DNA of 64,000 nt from Mycobacterium sp. MS1601 (GCF_001984215.1 NZ_CP019420.1:372001-436000); one strand, 5' to 3'; shown: positions 1-8,941, counted from the first letter of the stretch. Notes: a model not told the origin generated them from the sequence alone. Numbers and translations: made by a program.

Positions 1-36
1 TCGGCCGGATTTCGTTGGCCGCACGCCATCTTCCGG

Positions 37-699
37 CTATTGAATGGTGAAAGAAATATTGTCACTGTGCTGATACCCGGAAGTCGTCTGGTATGTAGTC
101 ACCGTGGCCGTGTAGGTGCCGGGCATGGGGACGTCAAAATACGTCCCCATTGAATCGCTGCAGTTAGAGGATGACTCGGCATGGTCATAGCCCCCGCCCT
201 CTACCCGCACAGTTGATGTGCATCCGCCCTTCACGTCGAAGCCCCCAGCGGATGACTCCCAACTGACCTTGACGTTCTTGCCCCCATCGTTGTCGGCGAA
301 GTAGGTGTTGAGTGGTCCAGCAGGGTTGTATGCCCAGGTGCTGATCCGAATTCGGTCAACGGCAGGAGTGGCCGGCGGCGCTTCGGAAGTCGGTGGCGAC
401 GGTTGAATTACCGGGGGCTGGGCGACGGGCGGTGGATCTTCTGTCTGCGGTCCCTGCACCGTGGGATCGAGGGCGTCTGATGGCGTCCACGACGGCGACG
501 AATAAGCGGGCGCTGCTGTTCCCGTGGGCGAGGAGGGCGGCGATGCCGAAGATGTCGTGCCTCCACCGAATCTGTCGTTCAGTTGCAGCGAGCTGAGCCA
601 CGCCCCAGGCAAACCGGTGAGGAGCTGCAGGACTCCGATGAATACGGCGATGGCGCCGAGTACCATCGTCACACGCGCATAATCGGGAGTTCCGCTCAT
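37..699 (-). CDS. membrane-anchored extracytoplasmic hypothetical protein
   Basis: The 220-residue product is not one I recognise. Residues about 10-33 form one hydrophobic segment with no lipobox cysteine, so it is probably an uncleaved anchor. A low-complexity Ser/Thr/Pro linker follows (about 45-112). The last 105 residues are a compact domain rich in Ser, Gly, Thr and aromatic residues, with two cysteines that could form a disulfide (in GGCTS and SSNCS). It resembles a small beta-sandwich presented outside the membrane. It reads away from the SIR2 gene, with 633 bases between them. A role as a sensor or partner for the SIR2 protein is only positional inference. Confidence 0.6.
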   Translation of the reverse strand: MSGTPDYARVTMVLGAIAVFIGVLQLLTGLPGAWLSSLQLNDRFGGGTTSSASPPSSPTGTAAPAYSSPSWTPSDALDPTVQGPQTEDPPPVAQPPVIQPSPPTSEAPPATPAVDRIRISTWAYNPAGPLNTYFADNDGGKNVKVSWESSAGGFDVKGGCTSTVRVEGGGYDHAESSSNCSDSMGTYFDVPMPGTYTATVTTYQTTSGYQHSDNISFTIQ

Positions 700-1220
700 C
701 CCAACGTCCCCACCTGGTCGTTCCCCCCGACACGTCGATCTACTGCGATCACAGAGAGATAGTAGACGGAGGGCTTGAAGATTGGCGCCCCGTCGGCGGC
801 CTCAGCAACGAAGGGACTATGGCCGAAAGCGGCCGCCGGAGATATCACATACGAAGTGCGAACGTAGGCGCAACGTCCATGTCGGCAATGAGCGCGACCA
901 CGTACTGAAACTACTCGCCAATTCGAGACTTGCGTGAAGAGCCCCTTGGGGCCCATGTCACCGTAGAAGAAGCGAATAATGGCACCGGCGGATAGAAATG
1001 TTCTCGGTCTCTAAGGACCTGCCCGGCTTTCGCGGCGGGGCTGGCCGCCGAAGGTGAGGCCTTAACGCCTTCCGATCCGGGCTCACGCGGCACTGGACAC
1101 TGGGGGCTACCGACTGGGGCGAAGCCAACGCTCGCATTCATTTCGTCATCCGCTCTGGCGCGGGGCCATCGACTCGGTGGCCGCTGGGTGGTCTGGAGGT
1201 TGGATCACCTCAAAGCACCG

Positions 1221-1246
1221 CCGACACAGAAATGTCGGACACAGAA
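1221..1246. repeat. overlapping inverted and direct repeat upstream of the SIR2 gene
   Basis: CCGACA at 1221-1226 and TGTCGG at 1233-1238 form a perfect 6+6 inverted repeat around six bases. GACACAGAA occurs at 1223-1231 and again at 1238-1246, 15 bases apart. The pair lies about 80 bases upstream of the SIR2 -10 element and could be an operator. No regulator is identified. Confidence 0.35.
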
Positions 1247-1319
1247 CGAAGCTCAACGATGACTACTTCGCGGATGCGGTGGCTCTGAAGAGTCGTTGAG
1301 CGGGCCACCGGGCAAGTCC

Positions 1320-1325
1320 TAGCAT
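1320..1325 (+). promoter_or_regulatory. -10 element, leaderless start of the SIR2 gene
   Basis: TAGCAT matches TANNNT and is followed after seven bases by the ATG at 1333, so transcription would begin at or next to the start codon. No Shine-Dalgarno sequence precedes the ATG, which supports leaderless initiation. Confidence 0.5.
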
Positions 1326-1332
1326 TAGGACC

Positions 1333-3330
1333 ATGGCGGCCGGTGCTGTACCTGGTTCGGCCGCTACAGTCTTTGTGTTCGCAGGGGCTGGTGTGTCGAT
1401 GAGTACGCCGACGAGTTTGCCTCTTTTCAATTCCATGCGTGACGCCGTGCTCGACAAGCTCGGCTTCGGCGACTATGTGCGTACTAGCTGGGATTTGCCA
1501 GCCACCGACCATCAGAAGATCGTTCAAGACATGGCTCCTGAACCGTTCTTCGGCCGGTTGGTCGAAGCCGGGGTGGATTTGTCATCGTGGCTGCGCGATG
1601 TCCTACATCCGACCCACGCGCAGCCGAACGCAGCCCATGACGCCCTCGCCGAGTTGTGCGCGGCAGGCGCCAAGGTCTGGACAGTCAATTTCGATCCATT
1701 CATCGAAGAGGCTGCGCTGGCGTCAGATCTCGAACTCGACGTCATCGCCTGGCCTCGCGATCCTCAGCGCCACACCGTCGTTGGCGAACTGCTGAAGCCG
1801 CACGGCTCGCTCGGCGGCAAGTTCATCATCACCCCGGCCGATGTGCTTCGTCCACTCTCCGACGCGTGGCTAGCTCGCCTGAGGGCAGACCTCGCGGGTA
1901 GCACACACGTCGTGTTCGTCGGGTACAGCGGACGAGACGTCGACTTCCAAAACGTCTGGCGGGAGGTCATCGACGATGGTCAGCAGATTCTATGGTTTGA
2001 CAGGCCCGGCAGCGACCGCGACCACAAGCTGCGAGTGCTCAAATCGCTTCCTTCGGTCGAGTTCCCCGCCTCCAAAGCCCACCGAGATCGGGACGGAAAG
2101 ACGACTTACAATCCGTCCTGGGATTTTGTCGAATGGTGCCGGACGAACCGACTAGTCACATCCGTTGATGGCGCGCGGCAGGCAAGCCTCCTTGGCGAGA
2201 GGAACTCCAGCACCTTCCCCGACCTCCCGCAATCGGGACCCATTGTCCAAGCACGTTTCGCACAAACGCTGGGCGCCGTTCAACGGGCTCAGCGACTGTT
2301 GTGGACGGCCGTGCGAACTCGCGCAACCCGCACGACGGCCCTCACGTTGTTGATCCGATCCTGGCTCAACACTTCATCCCCCACGGCACGCGCGGTGACC
2401 TCCGCTTGGTGGGCGATCCCGTCAGTCGGGCGAGCCGCAGCGTGTCGGAAACGGCTCCGCCACTACCGACTGGTGCAGCTCTTCAATGCTGGCCATCACA
2501 GACGCGTGGTGCGGCTTACCGACGGGCTGACGCGGCGAAATCAACTACCTGATGCGCTCCTTGGTTTGAGGTGGGGCTCGCAAAAGATGCTGGGAAACGT
2601 CGCCGGTGTCATCGAAGAAGCCGGAACGACTGCTCGCGAAGGCCGGTCAACCAATAGCGCGCTGCGGTGCGTTGCGGCGTTCCACTGGTGTCACAGCTTG
2701 GTGTGGGCAGGACGTTTCAGCGAATTACGGTGGGCATTTGAAAGCTACTTCAAACCTATCGCAATGATCACCGACAGCCGGTGGATGGCCTGGGCCGACT
2801 ACATCGAATCCTGCCTCATGCTTGCCGACTCAGGCGAACGTGATGTTGCGCAGGCACTTGAGCGACTGGACAGCGCAATAACACGATTCGCTGCCGAAGG
2901 TCACCGCACCGGTCTCGTCGACGTGCGGACCGTGCAGTTGACGGCCCTACGACTGGTCGGCGACATAGGTCGATATACCGCCGCAGCATCCTTTCTACAA
3001 TACGAAGATCGCACCGACCCCCTGAAACCATTCGGGCGTCAGGCGCTCATTCTGGAACTCGCACAGGCCCTGGCCTACAAGTGCGACGGCGTCGACCTTG
3101 CGCGACGGATCGTAGAACCGCTGTGCCACAGCATCTTTCCTGTTCACGCCGCCGTGGCGTATGTCTTGTGCGGACAATGGGAGACCGACGAAGCGGGTTC
3201 TACCGAGTATTTGACCTCGGCGCAAAGAATTGCTTCCGATCAAGGATTCAGAAGCATCGCGACGTTCTGCGACCTGTTGTCGAGTCAGCCTCTCGCGGCT
3301 CGTCGAGGCACTGAGCTGGTTTTCCCCTAG
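1333..3330 (+). CDS. SIR2-family domain protein with helical-repeat C-terminus (putative defence NADase)
   Basis: The 665-residue product begins with a SIR2-like Rossmann domain (about 10-290). Visible motifs are GAGVS at 18-22 (NAD binding), NFD at 119-121, KPHGS with His157 in the catalytic position, and GYSGRD at 197-202. The rest (about 300-665) is alpha-helical with TPR-like character and no recognised catalytic motif. In known defence proteins of this layout (the DSR and Thoeris ThsA families) SIR2 hydrolyses NAD+ and the C-terminal part senses infection. The family assignment is solid; the defence role is inference. The ATG is chosen because a TANNNT element lies seven bases upstream. 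No dedicated partner gene is adjacent; an insertion sequence starts 77 bases downstream. Confidence 0.75.
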   Translation: MAAGAVPGSAATVFVFAGAGVSMSTPTSLPLFNSMRDAVLDKLGFGDYVRTSWDLPATDHQKIVQDMAPEPFFGRLVEAGVDLSSWLRDVLHPTHAQPNAAHDALAELCAAGAKVWTVNFDPFIEEAALASDLELDVIAWPRDPQRHTVVGELLKPHGSLGGKFIITPADVLRPLSDAWLARLRADLAGSTHVVFVGYSGRDVDFQNVWREVIDDGQQILWFDRPGSDRDHKLRVLKSLPSVEFPASKAHRDRDGKTTYNPSWDFVEWCRTNRLVTSVDGARQASLLGERNSSTFPDLPQSGPIVQARFAQTLGAVQRAQRLLWTAVRTRATRTTALTLLIRSWLNTSSPTARAVTSAWWAIPSVGRAAACRKRLRHYRLVQLFNAGHHRRVVRLTDGLTRRNQLPDALLGLRWGSQKMLGNVAGVIEEAGTTAREGRSTNSALRCVAAFHWCHSLVWAGRFSELRWAFESYFKPIAMITDSRWMAWADYIESCLMLADSGERDVAQALERLDSAITRFAAEGHRTGLVDVRTVQLTALRLVGDIGRYTAAASFLQYEDRTDPLKPFGRQALILELAQALAYKCDGVDLARRIVEPLCHSIFPVHAAVAYVLCGQWETDEAGSTEYLTSAQRIASDQGFRSIATFCDLLSSQPLAARRGTELVFP

Positions 3331-3407
3331 TGTGGCGACGTTCGCGCAATCGGCTCATCTTCGATGGTCGCACACGAGATGTGTTGATCAATTTCTAAAC
3401 AGTTCAC

Positions 3408-3443
3408 TGGCGTGTTCCCGCTGAATGAATCCAACTGATCTGT
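3408..3443 (+). repeat. left terminal inverted repeat of the IS3-family element
   Basis: The first 36 bases of the element. The reverse complement of 4695-4730 matches it with two differences (A/G at the 22nd and T/C at the 33rd base). Confidence 0.85.
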
Positions 3444-3460
3444 ACCCGTGTTGTTGGTCC

Positions 3461-3474
3461 ACGGTCATGCGAGT
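3461..3474 (+). repeat. left subterminal inverted repeat
   Basis: ACGGTCATGCGAGT is the exact reverse complement of 4664-4677. This second, internal pair of repeats lies about 20 bases inside each terminal repeat and could be an extra transposase binding site. Confidence 0.55.
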
Positions 3475-3503
3475 AGAGGGCAGAGTGATCATCAGGAGGT
3501 CAC

Positions 3504-4673
3504 ATGCCCCGTCAGTACTCATCGTCGGTCCGCCGGCAAATCGTCGCGCGACTGCGATCGGGTGAACCGGTGGCTGCCGTTGCGGTCGAGACCGGGATCT
3601 GTGAAGCAACTCTGTTCCGTTGGAAACGTCAGGCACTCATCGACGCCGGGGTCATCGAGGGCATCCCGAGTGTGGAGGCTGACGAACTTGCCGCGGCTCG
3701 CAAGCGAATCGAGGCGCTCGAGGCCGAGCTAGCCCTGACCCGCGACGCGTGCGAACTGTTCGACGAGCAGGCGGTGGTGCCCCCAAAACGCCGACGCGCG
3801 ATCACTGAAGGGCTGATCGCGCGAGGACATTCAGGCCGATCAGCCTGCCGAATAACGGGATTGACGCGTTCTCTATTGCAGTACCACCGGCACCGCCCTG
3901 TCCCGGACCGCGAAGTGCGTCGCCTTATTGTGGCCGACACGATCACCGAGATCCACCAACGCTCCCGTGGCACCTACGGGCGCCGACGGGTCCGCGCGGC
4001 GCTGCTGGCCGACTACGAGATGAACGTCAACCACAAGCTCGTCAACTCGATCATGTCCGAACACGGCCTATCTGGGATGCCGCGTCCTGGGCGGCGGAAA
4101 CCCAACCTAATTGGTGTCGATACCCCCGTTGACCTGGTCAACCGACGATTCAGCGCCATCAAGCCGAACGAACTGTGGTGTACGGATATCACCGAACACC
4201 CCGCGCGTGATGGAAAGGTGTACTGCTGTGCGATTCTGGATTGCTTCTCGCGGATGATCGTGGCCCGCACATTCTCTACCACCCCCGACACCGCCCTGGT
4301 CAACAACGCAGTCAACATGGCTGCGGATAGCAGAAACCTAAGTGGCCCAACGATTCTGCATGCCGACCATGGTAGTCAGTTCACGTCCTGGAGCTTCGGT
4401 GAGAACATGCGGCGGTGGGGCCTGCTCGGCTCGTTCGGTACCGTGGGCGACTGCTTCGATAACGCCGCCATGGAGTCGTTCTGGGCACGGATGCAGGTCG
4501 AGCTGCTCAATACCCGCAAGTGGGCCACCACCATCGAATTGGCCGCCGCCATGGCCGATTACATCGACAACTTCTACAACGTCGAACGCCGCCACAGCTA
4601 CCTCGGTAACATCAGCCCCACAGAGTACGAAACGCTCTGGACATCCACCTATTCGATCCCTCAACTCGCATGA
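3504..4673 (+). CDS. IS3-family transposase, OrfA and OrfB fused in one frame
   Basis: The 389-residue product combines what most IS3 elements split into OrfA and OrfB by -1 frameshifting. Residues 1-45 are a helix-turn-helix, about 58-90 a leucine-zipper-like coiled coil, and about 95-210 the OrfB N-terminal region. The DDE catalytic core follows: Asp228 (CTDIT), Asp288 (HADHG) and Glu324 (AAMES), with 35 residues between the last two as expected for DD(35)E. AGGAGG lies four bases before the ATG. The stop codon sits inside the right subterminal repeat. The gene appears complete, so the element may be active. Confidence 0.92.
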   Translation: MPRQYSSSVRRQIVARLRSGEPVAAVAVETGICEATLFRWKRQALIDAGVIEGIPSVEADELAAARKRIEALEAELALTRDACELFDEQAVVPPKRRRAITEGLIARGHSGRSACRITGLTRSLLQYHRHRPVPDREVRRLIVADTITEIHQRSRGTYGRRRVRAALLADYEMNVNHKLVNSIMSEHGLSGMPRPGRRKPNLIGVDTPVDLVNRRFSAIKPNELWCTDITEHPARDGKVYCCAILDCFSRMIVARTFSTTPDTALVNNAVNMAADSRNLSGPTILHADHGSQFTSWSFGENMRRWGLLGSFGTVGDCFDNAAMESFWARMQVELLNTRKWATTIELAAAMADYIDNFYNVERRHSYLGNISPTEYETLWTSTYSIPQLA

Positions 4674-4677
4674 CCGT
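4664..4677 (+). repeat. right subterminal inverted repeat, overlapping the transposase stop codon
   Basis: ACTCGCATGACCGT is the exact reverse complement of 3461-3474 and contains the TGA stop of the transposase at 4671-4673. Confidence 0.55.
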
Positions 4678-4694
4678 AGCTCGAAACGGCGCGC

Positions 4695-4730
4695 ACGGAT
4701 CAGTTGGACTCATTCAGCGGGAACACGCCA
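4695..4730 (+). repeat. right terminal inverted repeat of the IS3-family element
   Basis: The last 36 bases of the element, inverted relative to 3408-3443 with two mismatches. Confidence 0.85.
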
Positions 4731-5134
4731 CGAAATCAGGCCAGGTGCGACCGCTTTGCAAGTTTGACACGCGCTCGCAGCTTCGGGTCAGAAGTGGACA
4801 CCGTGTGGACGTAGCGAGCCATGCCCACAACTTCCGGCGTCGCTACCCGACCCGAAAGCGGCTTCTAACAGCACAAATGCGGTGCCCCCAGTCGGACTCG
4901 AACCGACACTTGGCGGATTTTAAGAGCGTCACACTTGAGGTTTGGCATTTTGCGAAGACTTTTGGTTACTTTAGGCGATAGCCAAATCTCCACGTCGACG
5001 ACGAATCGACTGATGAGAAGGATGTGGTAGTAGTTCGCTGTTATCGGATGCGCTGCGGACCAACTGCGGACTGCGTGCTGAGTTTGGTTCAGAGGAGAGC
5101 TGTCTATCGAATTGCAGCGCGCCTACCGATTGGC
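4731..5134. other. 404-base non-coding region with a tRNA remnant
   Basis: No gene is supported here. The region contains the tRNA 3'-half remnant (4881-4925). A comparatively A+T-rich stretch (about 4926-4995) follows, in which TTTGG and TTTTGG recur. CTGCGGAC is repeated at 5053-5060 and 5064-5071. This composition resembles the arm region of an integration site. Confidence 0.45.
4881..4925 (-). other. tRNA 3'-half remnant, probable attachment-site scar
   Basis: Read on the minus strand, the segment gives an anticodon-loop-like CTTAAAA, then TCCGC, a perfect T arm (GTCGG TTCGAGT CCGAC), the 3' acceptor strand TGGGGGC, and ACC. Upstream sequence does not supply the 5' half: the bases before the loop do not pair with TCCGC and no D arm is present. 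Tyrosine recombinases often use the 3' half of a tRNA as crossover site and leave such a copy at one end of the inserted element. It does not match the 3' half of the tRNA at 11190-11263, so the parental tRNA must lie elsewhere. Confidence 0.5.
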
Positions 5135-8100
5135 TCAGCGATCCATTCCCTCTAGGTATCGCTGGACATCTTCATCGTGACGGAGCCCCTCTTCACGATA
5201 CGACTCGGCAACCGACCGAAGTGCTCTTGCGTTGCGTGGGTACGCCGCTTCTACAGCTCTGGCCCAGTCTTCGTACTTAGATGCCAGTTCGTACTCTTGC
5301 TGACCACCTTCTGACAAACCGCGTGAGGTCACGCCCCTCTTATTGAGCAGGCCGATCACGAAGCCTCGTTCGAGTCGGTCATTGGGCGCAGTCTCAAGCA
5401 CCTCTCGTACTGCTCTGGTTGGGAACGTATTGTCGCTATCCGTGGGAGCGTGGGCGAAGACCTCTCCAATCTGCAACTCCCCAATCTCGAGCCGATCTGA
5501 ACGCTCTAAGCGCGAGCGCACTTCGTCAAGCCACTGCTGGAGCGCGTCACCGTCGACGCTGCCGTCTGCCAAAGTGCCTGGAACGACACGCCATTCGCGA
5601 AGCATCCTGTATGCGTTCGATGCCAGAGCTGGATTGACTTCGCGCTCTTCGTCTGTTTCCTCTCGAGTGGAAGGCTTGAAGGCCATTTCGATCAGCTGCA
5701 CGTAAGTCGAAGGGTCTCGCGCGAGTAGCCGTTGCAACGACGGGGTGCGGGATTCGTCGACAAGTGCCTGAAGAAACTTCCACTCCAGGAGAGCGATCGT
5801 CGTTTCATCGATCCCGCGGTCACGCAGATAATCGAGCAGTTTGGTGAGGTCGTAGTCGGAAACACGACCAATTTCGGGGTCCTCGGCAGTCCCTAATTGT
5901 GTCAGCGCGTCGATCACCACCTCCGCATTTAAGCTTTCATCGAGTCGGTCGACGTACAGGCTGAGTGTGTCGACGGCGGCAGCCGCGCGGCCATGAATCA
6001 GAAGACGCCGTGCAGCTTCGTTGACGTGCGGAAAATCAGTCCCACGGCCGTAGGGAAAGAATTCGGACCAGTAAGCCCTGTCAACGTCGGCGCCAAGCTC
6101 TGCTACCAGCGCCCACGCCTCAGTGACTTCTGTGGCCGTCTGGAGTAGGCGTGCCTGAACCAACGGGCGACCAGTGAACTGCTCGACCATCGAGCGGATT
6201 GCCGTGATGTTGCCGCCGCCGCGAGCACGCGCGAAGCCATCCGCAAGTTGGACTAATTGGCTATTCGCGTGGTCCAGAAGAGAAAGAGCTTCGCTGTCGT
6301 ACTGGTCGCTGGCAGATGCAAGTGCAGATCCCACTGAACCCGGCAACTTCACCGTTGCCGCTAAGTCCTGCGCCGCGCCGAAGCCGTCCTCGTTCAGAAT
6401 TTCAGTCACCGCATCCACCTGCCGGCGTTTCACTTCGGCTTCGTACGCAGCGAAATCGTCACGGACCGAGACACCAATATCTAAATGCCAGTCGTCAAAC
6501 AACCAGCGATGCGATTCAGAGGCGCGTCGGGGTCGTAGGCGTTCGGCGACAGCTTCCAGAGGGGATAACCACTCGTCGGGAAGTGACCAGTCTGCATCAG
6601 GGTACTGCCGGTGTCTGCGTACGAGTTCTTCCAGCGCATTCCACACGCCAAACGTCTCGTCTTCACTCAAGCGATCGCGGTTAAGAACTTCAAGAGCGGC
6701 TATCGCGTCACGCCGCTTTCGTTCGGGTAGATGGTCGAACTCCGGGATGACATCGGTCCATCGAGCGGGCTCATCTGTCGCGATGTGCACTATCCGCGCG
6801 GTCAACGAATCAATCATGCCGAAGTACTCGCCGTAAGTGACGGCCCGCTCGGCATCGCGAGCCCAATCGCGAAACAGCGGCCTGTGCGTTTGCATGCCGA
6901 TTGCCGAACGTTCGGCTACGAGAGCGATCAGAAGCTCCCATGCGACATCTGGGTGACGCTGGAGCAGAGCATCCAACGTCATCAGCCGTGTCTCGACGGG
7001 CACGGACGTCTGTGGAATCGACGGACGAAAGATGTCACGAAGGCTCGCGGAGGGGCGATTACTCAGCTTTCCGCCAGGGTCAACTTCGGCGAGCGCCGCA
7101 AGCAGCTCGGCTGCAAAGCCGAAATGGTTTTCTGACCAAGCGATACCCTCCAACGCCCATACCAATCCGGTGTGCGGACTTGTGGCGTGCCAGCCCGCGT
7201 CTTGGTCTTGAAACAGACCGCGAATAAGTGGCTGCGTACCAGCAGTCGCCTCCCCAACGGCACGAAGAAACACGTCGGGTGCTGCTTCGCCTAGAAGAGG
7301 TAGCACGTCCTCCATCGATGCCCACAACTGAGCCGAGCGGTCTTCGTTCGCGCGTTGGAGCAGGCTGAAAACGACGCGTTCAGCCCACTCACGCGCGGAT
7401 CGGCCTCCCGACAGTCGGATCTCGTCACCCCTCGCGCCCAGCAGCGCGATCGAGCGTCCAAGCCCCATTCGCAGGTCGTTGGAATGTACCCGGACCTTGC
7501 CGTAAATCGCAGCGCTCCAACGCTCATCGGGAGGAAGTTCAAGGCGCGGATCGACTGCGCCGAGAACGGTTTGTACAGCGCGCTCCAACGCATCGAGGTC
7601 GGCTTCTCGAATTGCGTGCTTCGCCGTTCGCCATGAATCATCCGCAGCTACAACGGCCCAGGTTGCGCCAACACGTGTAAAGAGGGGGTCCGGCTGACGG
7701 ATGACGCGAAGCAGACGCTCTTCGATCTCGTCCATGGAGTCGGCGCTGAGATCTTCGAGCACCTCGACATCGCCGCTTCGCAACTGACTCCAGGCCCCTG
7801 CTAACCACGCTCGACGGACGGCCCGTTCGGATAGATCCTCAGACCATTGCTCAGGATCGGGCTGACCAAACCGTGTGGCCACTCGCTGAAGGGCGATCAA
7901 GCTCTTGGTACCGGCGCGCGCGTATTTGGGAAGGTCGGCGTCGGAGACACCAGCTTCCCGCAATGCTGCCTCGAGCGCCAGGTGGTCGATCGGCGGGAGA
8001 TCGATGTAGCCATCGCCGTCGCCATCGCCGTCGGTAATAACGAAGACGACGTGATGGTTGTCGACGAGCTGCGCCTCCCGACGCAATTCCTCTTCGTAAG

Positions 8101-8911
8101 GCAGCAGGATCAACAGCCGAGAGGTGCTATCAAGCCGTCGGAGCGAAATTCCGTCATGCACGAGGAGCGACCGGGACAGCATCGGCTCGGACGAATCGGG
8201 TTCCTGCGCCGTCATCGTGCACGCGACGAAGGCGAGCCCATCGTCGACGCTCGCGGCCCTGATAAACGTGCGGCCCACATCCACCGACAGACGTCGAAGC
8301 AGCATCGACGCATGGTCTTCCCGACCAGCTAGGACGACGCCTGCGGTGAGTCGTGGGTCAAAGCCGTTGGAGAACCTGCGCCACCACTCCTCGATCGTGC
8401 GGACGCCAAGTGTTGGCATATCGAGGAGTTCTGAAAGCCAGATACGGACTGCGGCAGCCTCTTCGAGCGCTTGTTCTATGTCATCCGCGTCGAGCACTCG
8501 CACGTCACGCCATTTGCCTTCATCCCGCTTCCTCTTCTCCCAGTCCTTTTTCTCTTTCCAGCGGCGTGGTGTCACGAACACAAAGGTGGTTGCGGCCATA
8601 TCGACCCCTGGATTGTCCGTGCGATTTCTGTAGTCTCGGTTCGCCTTGTCTGCAGGATCCTTGCCGGTTCCCATCTCCCAGACGCTTAAGCCATCCGGCA
8701 CGAAGGACGTCGCTCTAGTCGCCTCCACCACACCGTCGTAGCCCTGGATCCCGATGCCTTCACCGCCCCGCATCTCCACGCGTTGGACCTGGTCGTTCTC
8801 GTGCCGGACGAGACGGCGGACGAGGCGAGGGAGGTCGGCCTGCGCGGAGCGTAGATCGGCCCAACGCTCAACATCGGTAGCGTCAGCGAGGTGCGGCAGT
8901 CCGTGCGCCAT
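5135..8911 (-). CDS. large protein with N-terminal nuclease-like domain and long helical C-terminus (putative defence protein)
   Basis: The 1258-residue product has three visible parts. Residues about 45-150 look like a PD-(D/E)XK-type domain: GYD at 57-59, WEMGTGK at 78-84, then KANRDY, and a strand TFVFVTPRRW at 109-118. Residues about 185-330 resemble a degraded P-loop module: GVVLAGREDH at 191-200 sits where a Walker A would be but lacks GKT/S, and a hydrophobic LLILL strand follows. From about 340 to the end it is helical, suggesting a repeat scaffold. I do not know a name for the family; similar architectures occur in phage-defence islands. The start at 8911 is preferred over an upstream one because AGGAGGG precedes it by about ten bases. 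It is divergent from the tandem-nuclease gene. Confidence 0.65.
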   Translation of the reverse strand: MAHGLPHLADATDVERWADLRSAQADLPRLVRRLVRHENDQVQRVEMRGGEGIGIQGYDGVVEATRATSFVPDGLSVWEMGTGKDPADKANRDYRNRTDNPGVDMAATTFVFVTPRRWKEKKDWEKRKRDEGKWRDVRVLDADDIEQALEEAAAVRIWLSELLDMPTLGVRTIEEWWRRFSNGFDPRLTAGVVLAGREDHASMLLRRLSVDVGRTFIRAASVDDGLAFVACTMTAQEPDSSEPMLSRSLLVHDGISLRRLDSTSRLLILLPYEEELRREAQLVDNHHVVFVITDGDGDGDGYIDLPPIDHLALEAALREAGVSDADLPKYARAGTKSLIALQRVATRFGQPDPEQWSEDLSERAVRRAWLAGAWSQLRSGDVEVLEDLSADSMDEIEERLLRVIRQPDPLFTRVGATWAVVAADDSWRTAKHAIREADLDALERAVQTVLGAVDPRLELPPDERWSAAIYGKVRVHSNDLRMGLGRSIALLGARGDEIRLSGGRSAREWAERVVFSLLQRANEDRSAQLWASMEDVLPLLGEAAPDVFLRAVGEATAGTQPLIRGLFQDQDAGWHATSPHTGLVWALEGIAWSENHFGFAAELLAALAEVDPGGKLSNRPSASLRDIFRPSIPQTSVPVETRLMTLDALLQRHPDVAWELLIALVAERSAIGMQTHRPLFRDWARDAERAVTYGEYFGMIDSLTARIVHIATDEPARWTDVIPEFDHLPERKRRDAIAALEVLNRDRLSEDETFGVWNALEELVRRHRQYPDADWSLPDEWLSPLEAVAERLRPRRASESHRWLFDDWHLDIGVSVRDDFAAYEAEVKRRQVDAVTEILNEDGFGAAQDLAATVKLPGSVGSALASASDQYDSEALSLLDHANSQLVQLADGFARARGGGNITAIRSMVEQFTGRPLVQARLLQTATEVTEAWALVAELGADVDRAYWSEFFPYGRGTDFPHVNEAARRLLIHGRAAAAVDTLSLYVDRLDESLNAEVVIDALTQLGTAEDPEIGRVSDYDLTKLLDYLRDRGIDETTIALLEWKFLQALVDESRTPSLQRLLARDPSTYVQLIEMAFKPSTREETDEEREVNPALASNAYRMLREWRVVPGTLADGSVDGDALQQWLDEVRSRLERSDRLEIGELQIGEVFAHAPTDSDNTFPTRAVREVLETAPNDRLERGFVIGLLNKRGVTSRGLSEGGQQEYELASKYEDWARAVEAAYPRNARALRSVAESYREEGLRHDEDVQRYLEGMDR

Positions 8912-8921
8912 ATCTATGAGA

Positions 8922-8941
8922 CCCTCCTGGCTAACAGCGTA
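8922..8941 (-). promoter_or_regulatory. -10 element and ribosome site of the large nuclease-like gene
   Basis: On the minus strand TACGCT (8936-8941) is followed by AGGAGGG (8922-8928) and the ATG at 8911. This places the start codon and gives a short leader of about 18-20 bases. No good -35 is seen. Confidence 0.4.

Larger units (their letters stand above)
700..1332. other. 633-base intergenic region, divergent promoters
   Basis: This separates the membrane protein and the SIR2 gene, which read outwards. I see no convincing coding sequence: the short frames inside have no ribosome site or family resemblance. The right end holds a repeat (1221-1246) and the leaderless promoter of the SIR2 gene. 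The GC content is lower than in the conserved part of the window. Confidence 0.5.
3408..4730 (+). mobile_element. IS3-family insertion sequence, 1323 bases, apparently intact
   Basis: Bounded by 36-base terminal inverted repeats (3408-3443 and 4695-4730) with two mismatches, starting TGGCGTG and ending CACGCCA, and carrying one transposase gene in between. The ends fit the TG...CA termini of IS3 elements. The flanking triplets (CAC left, CGA right) do not match, so no target duplication is visible. The duplication may have been lost, or a deletion may have started from one end. Confidence 0.85.

Noticed and set aside
911..1141. 76-codon frame between the membrane protein and SIR2 genes
   Set aside because: No ribosome site, no leaderless promoter and no family resemblance.
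3405..4733. target-site duplication of the IS element
   Set aside because: Flanking bases CAC and CGA do not match at 3 or 4 bases.
8009..8036. tandem GCCATCGCCGTC repeats in the giant gene
   Set aside because: They encode a short Asp-Gly run inside the frame; too few units for a functional repeat claim.
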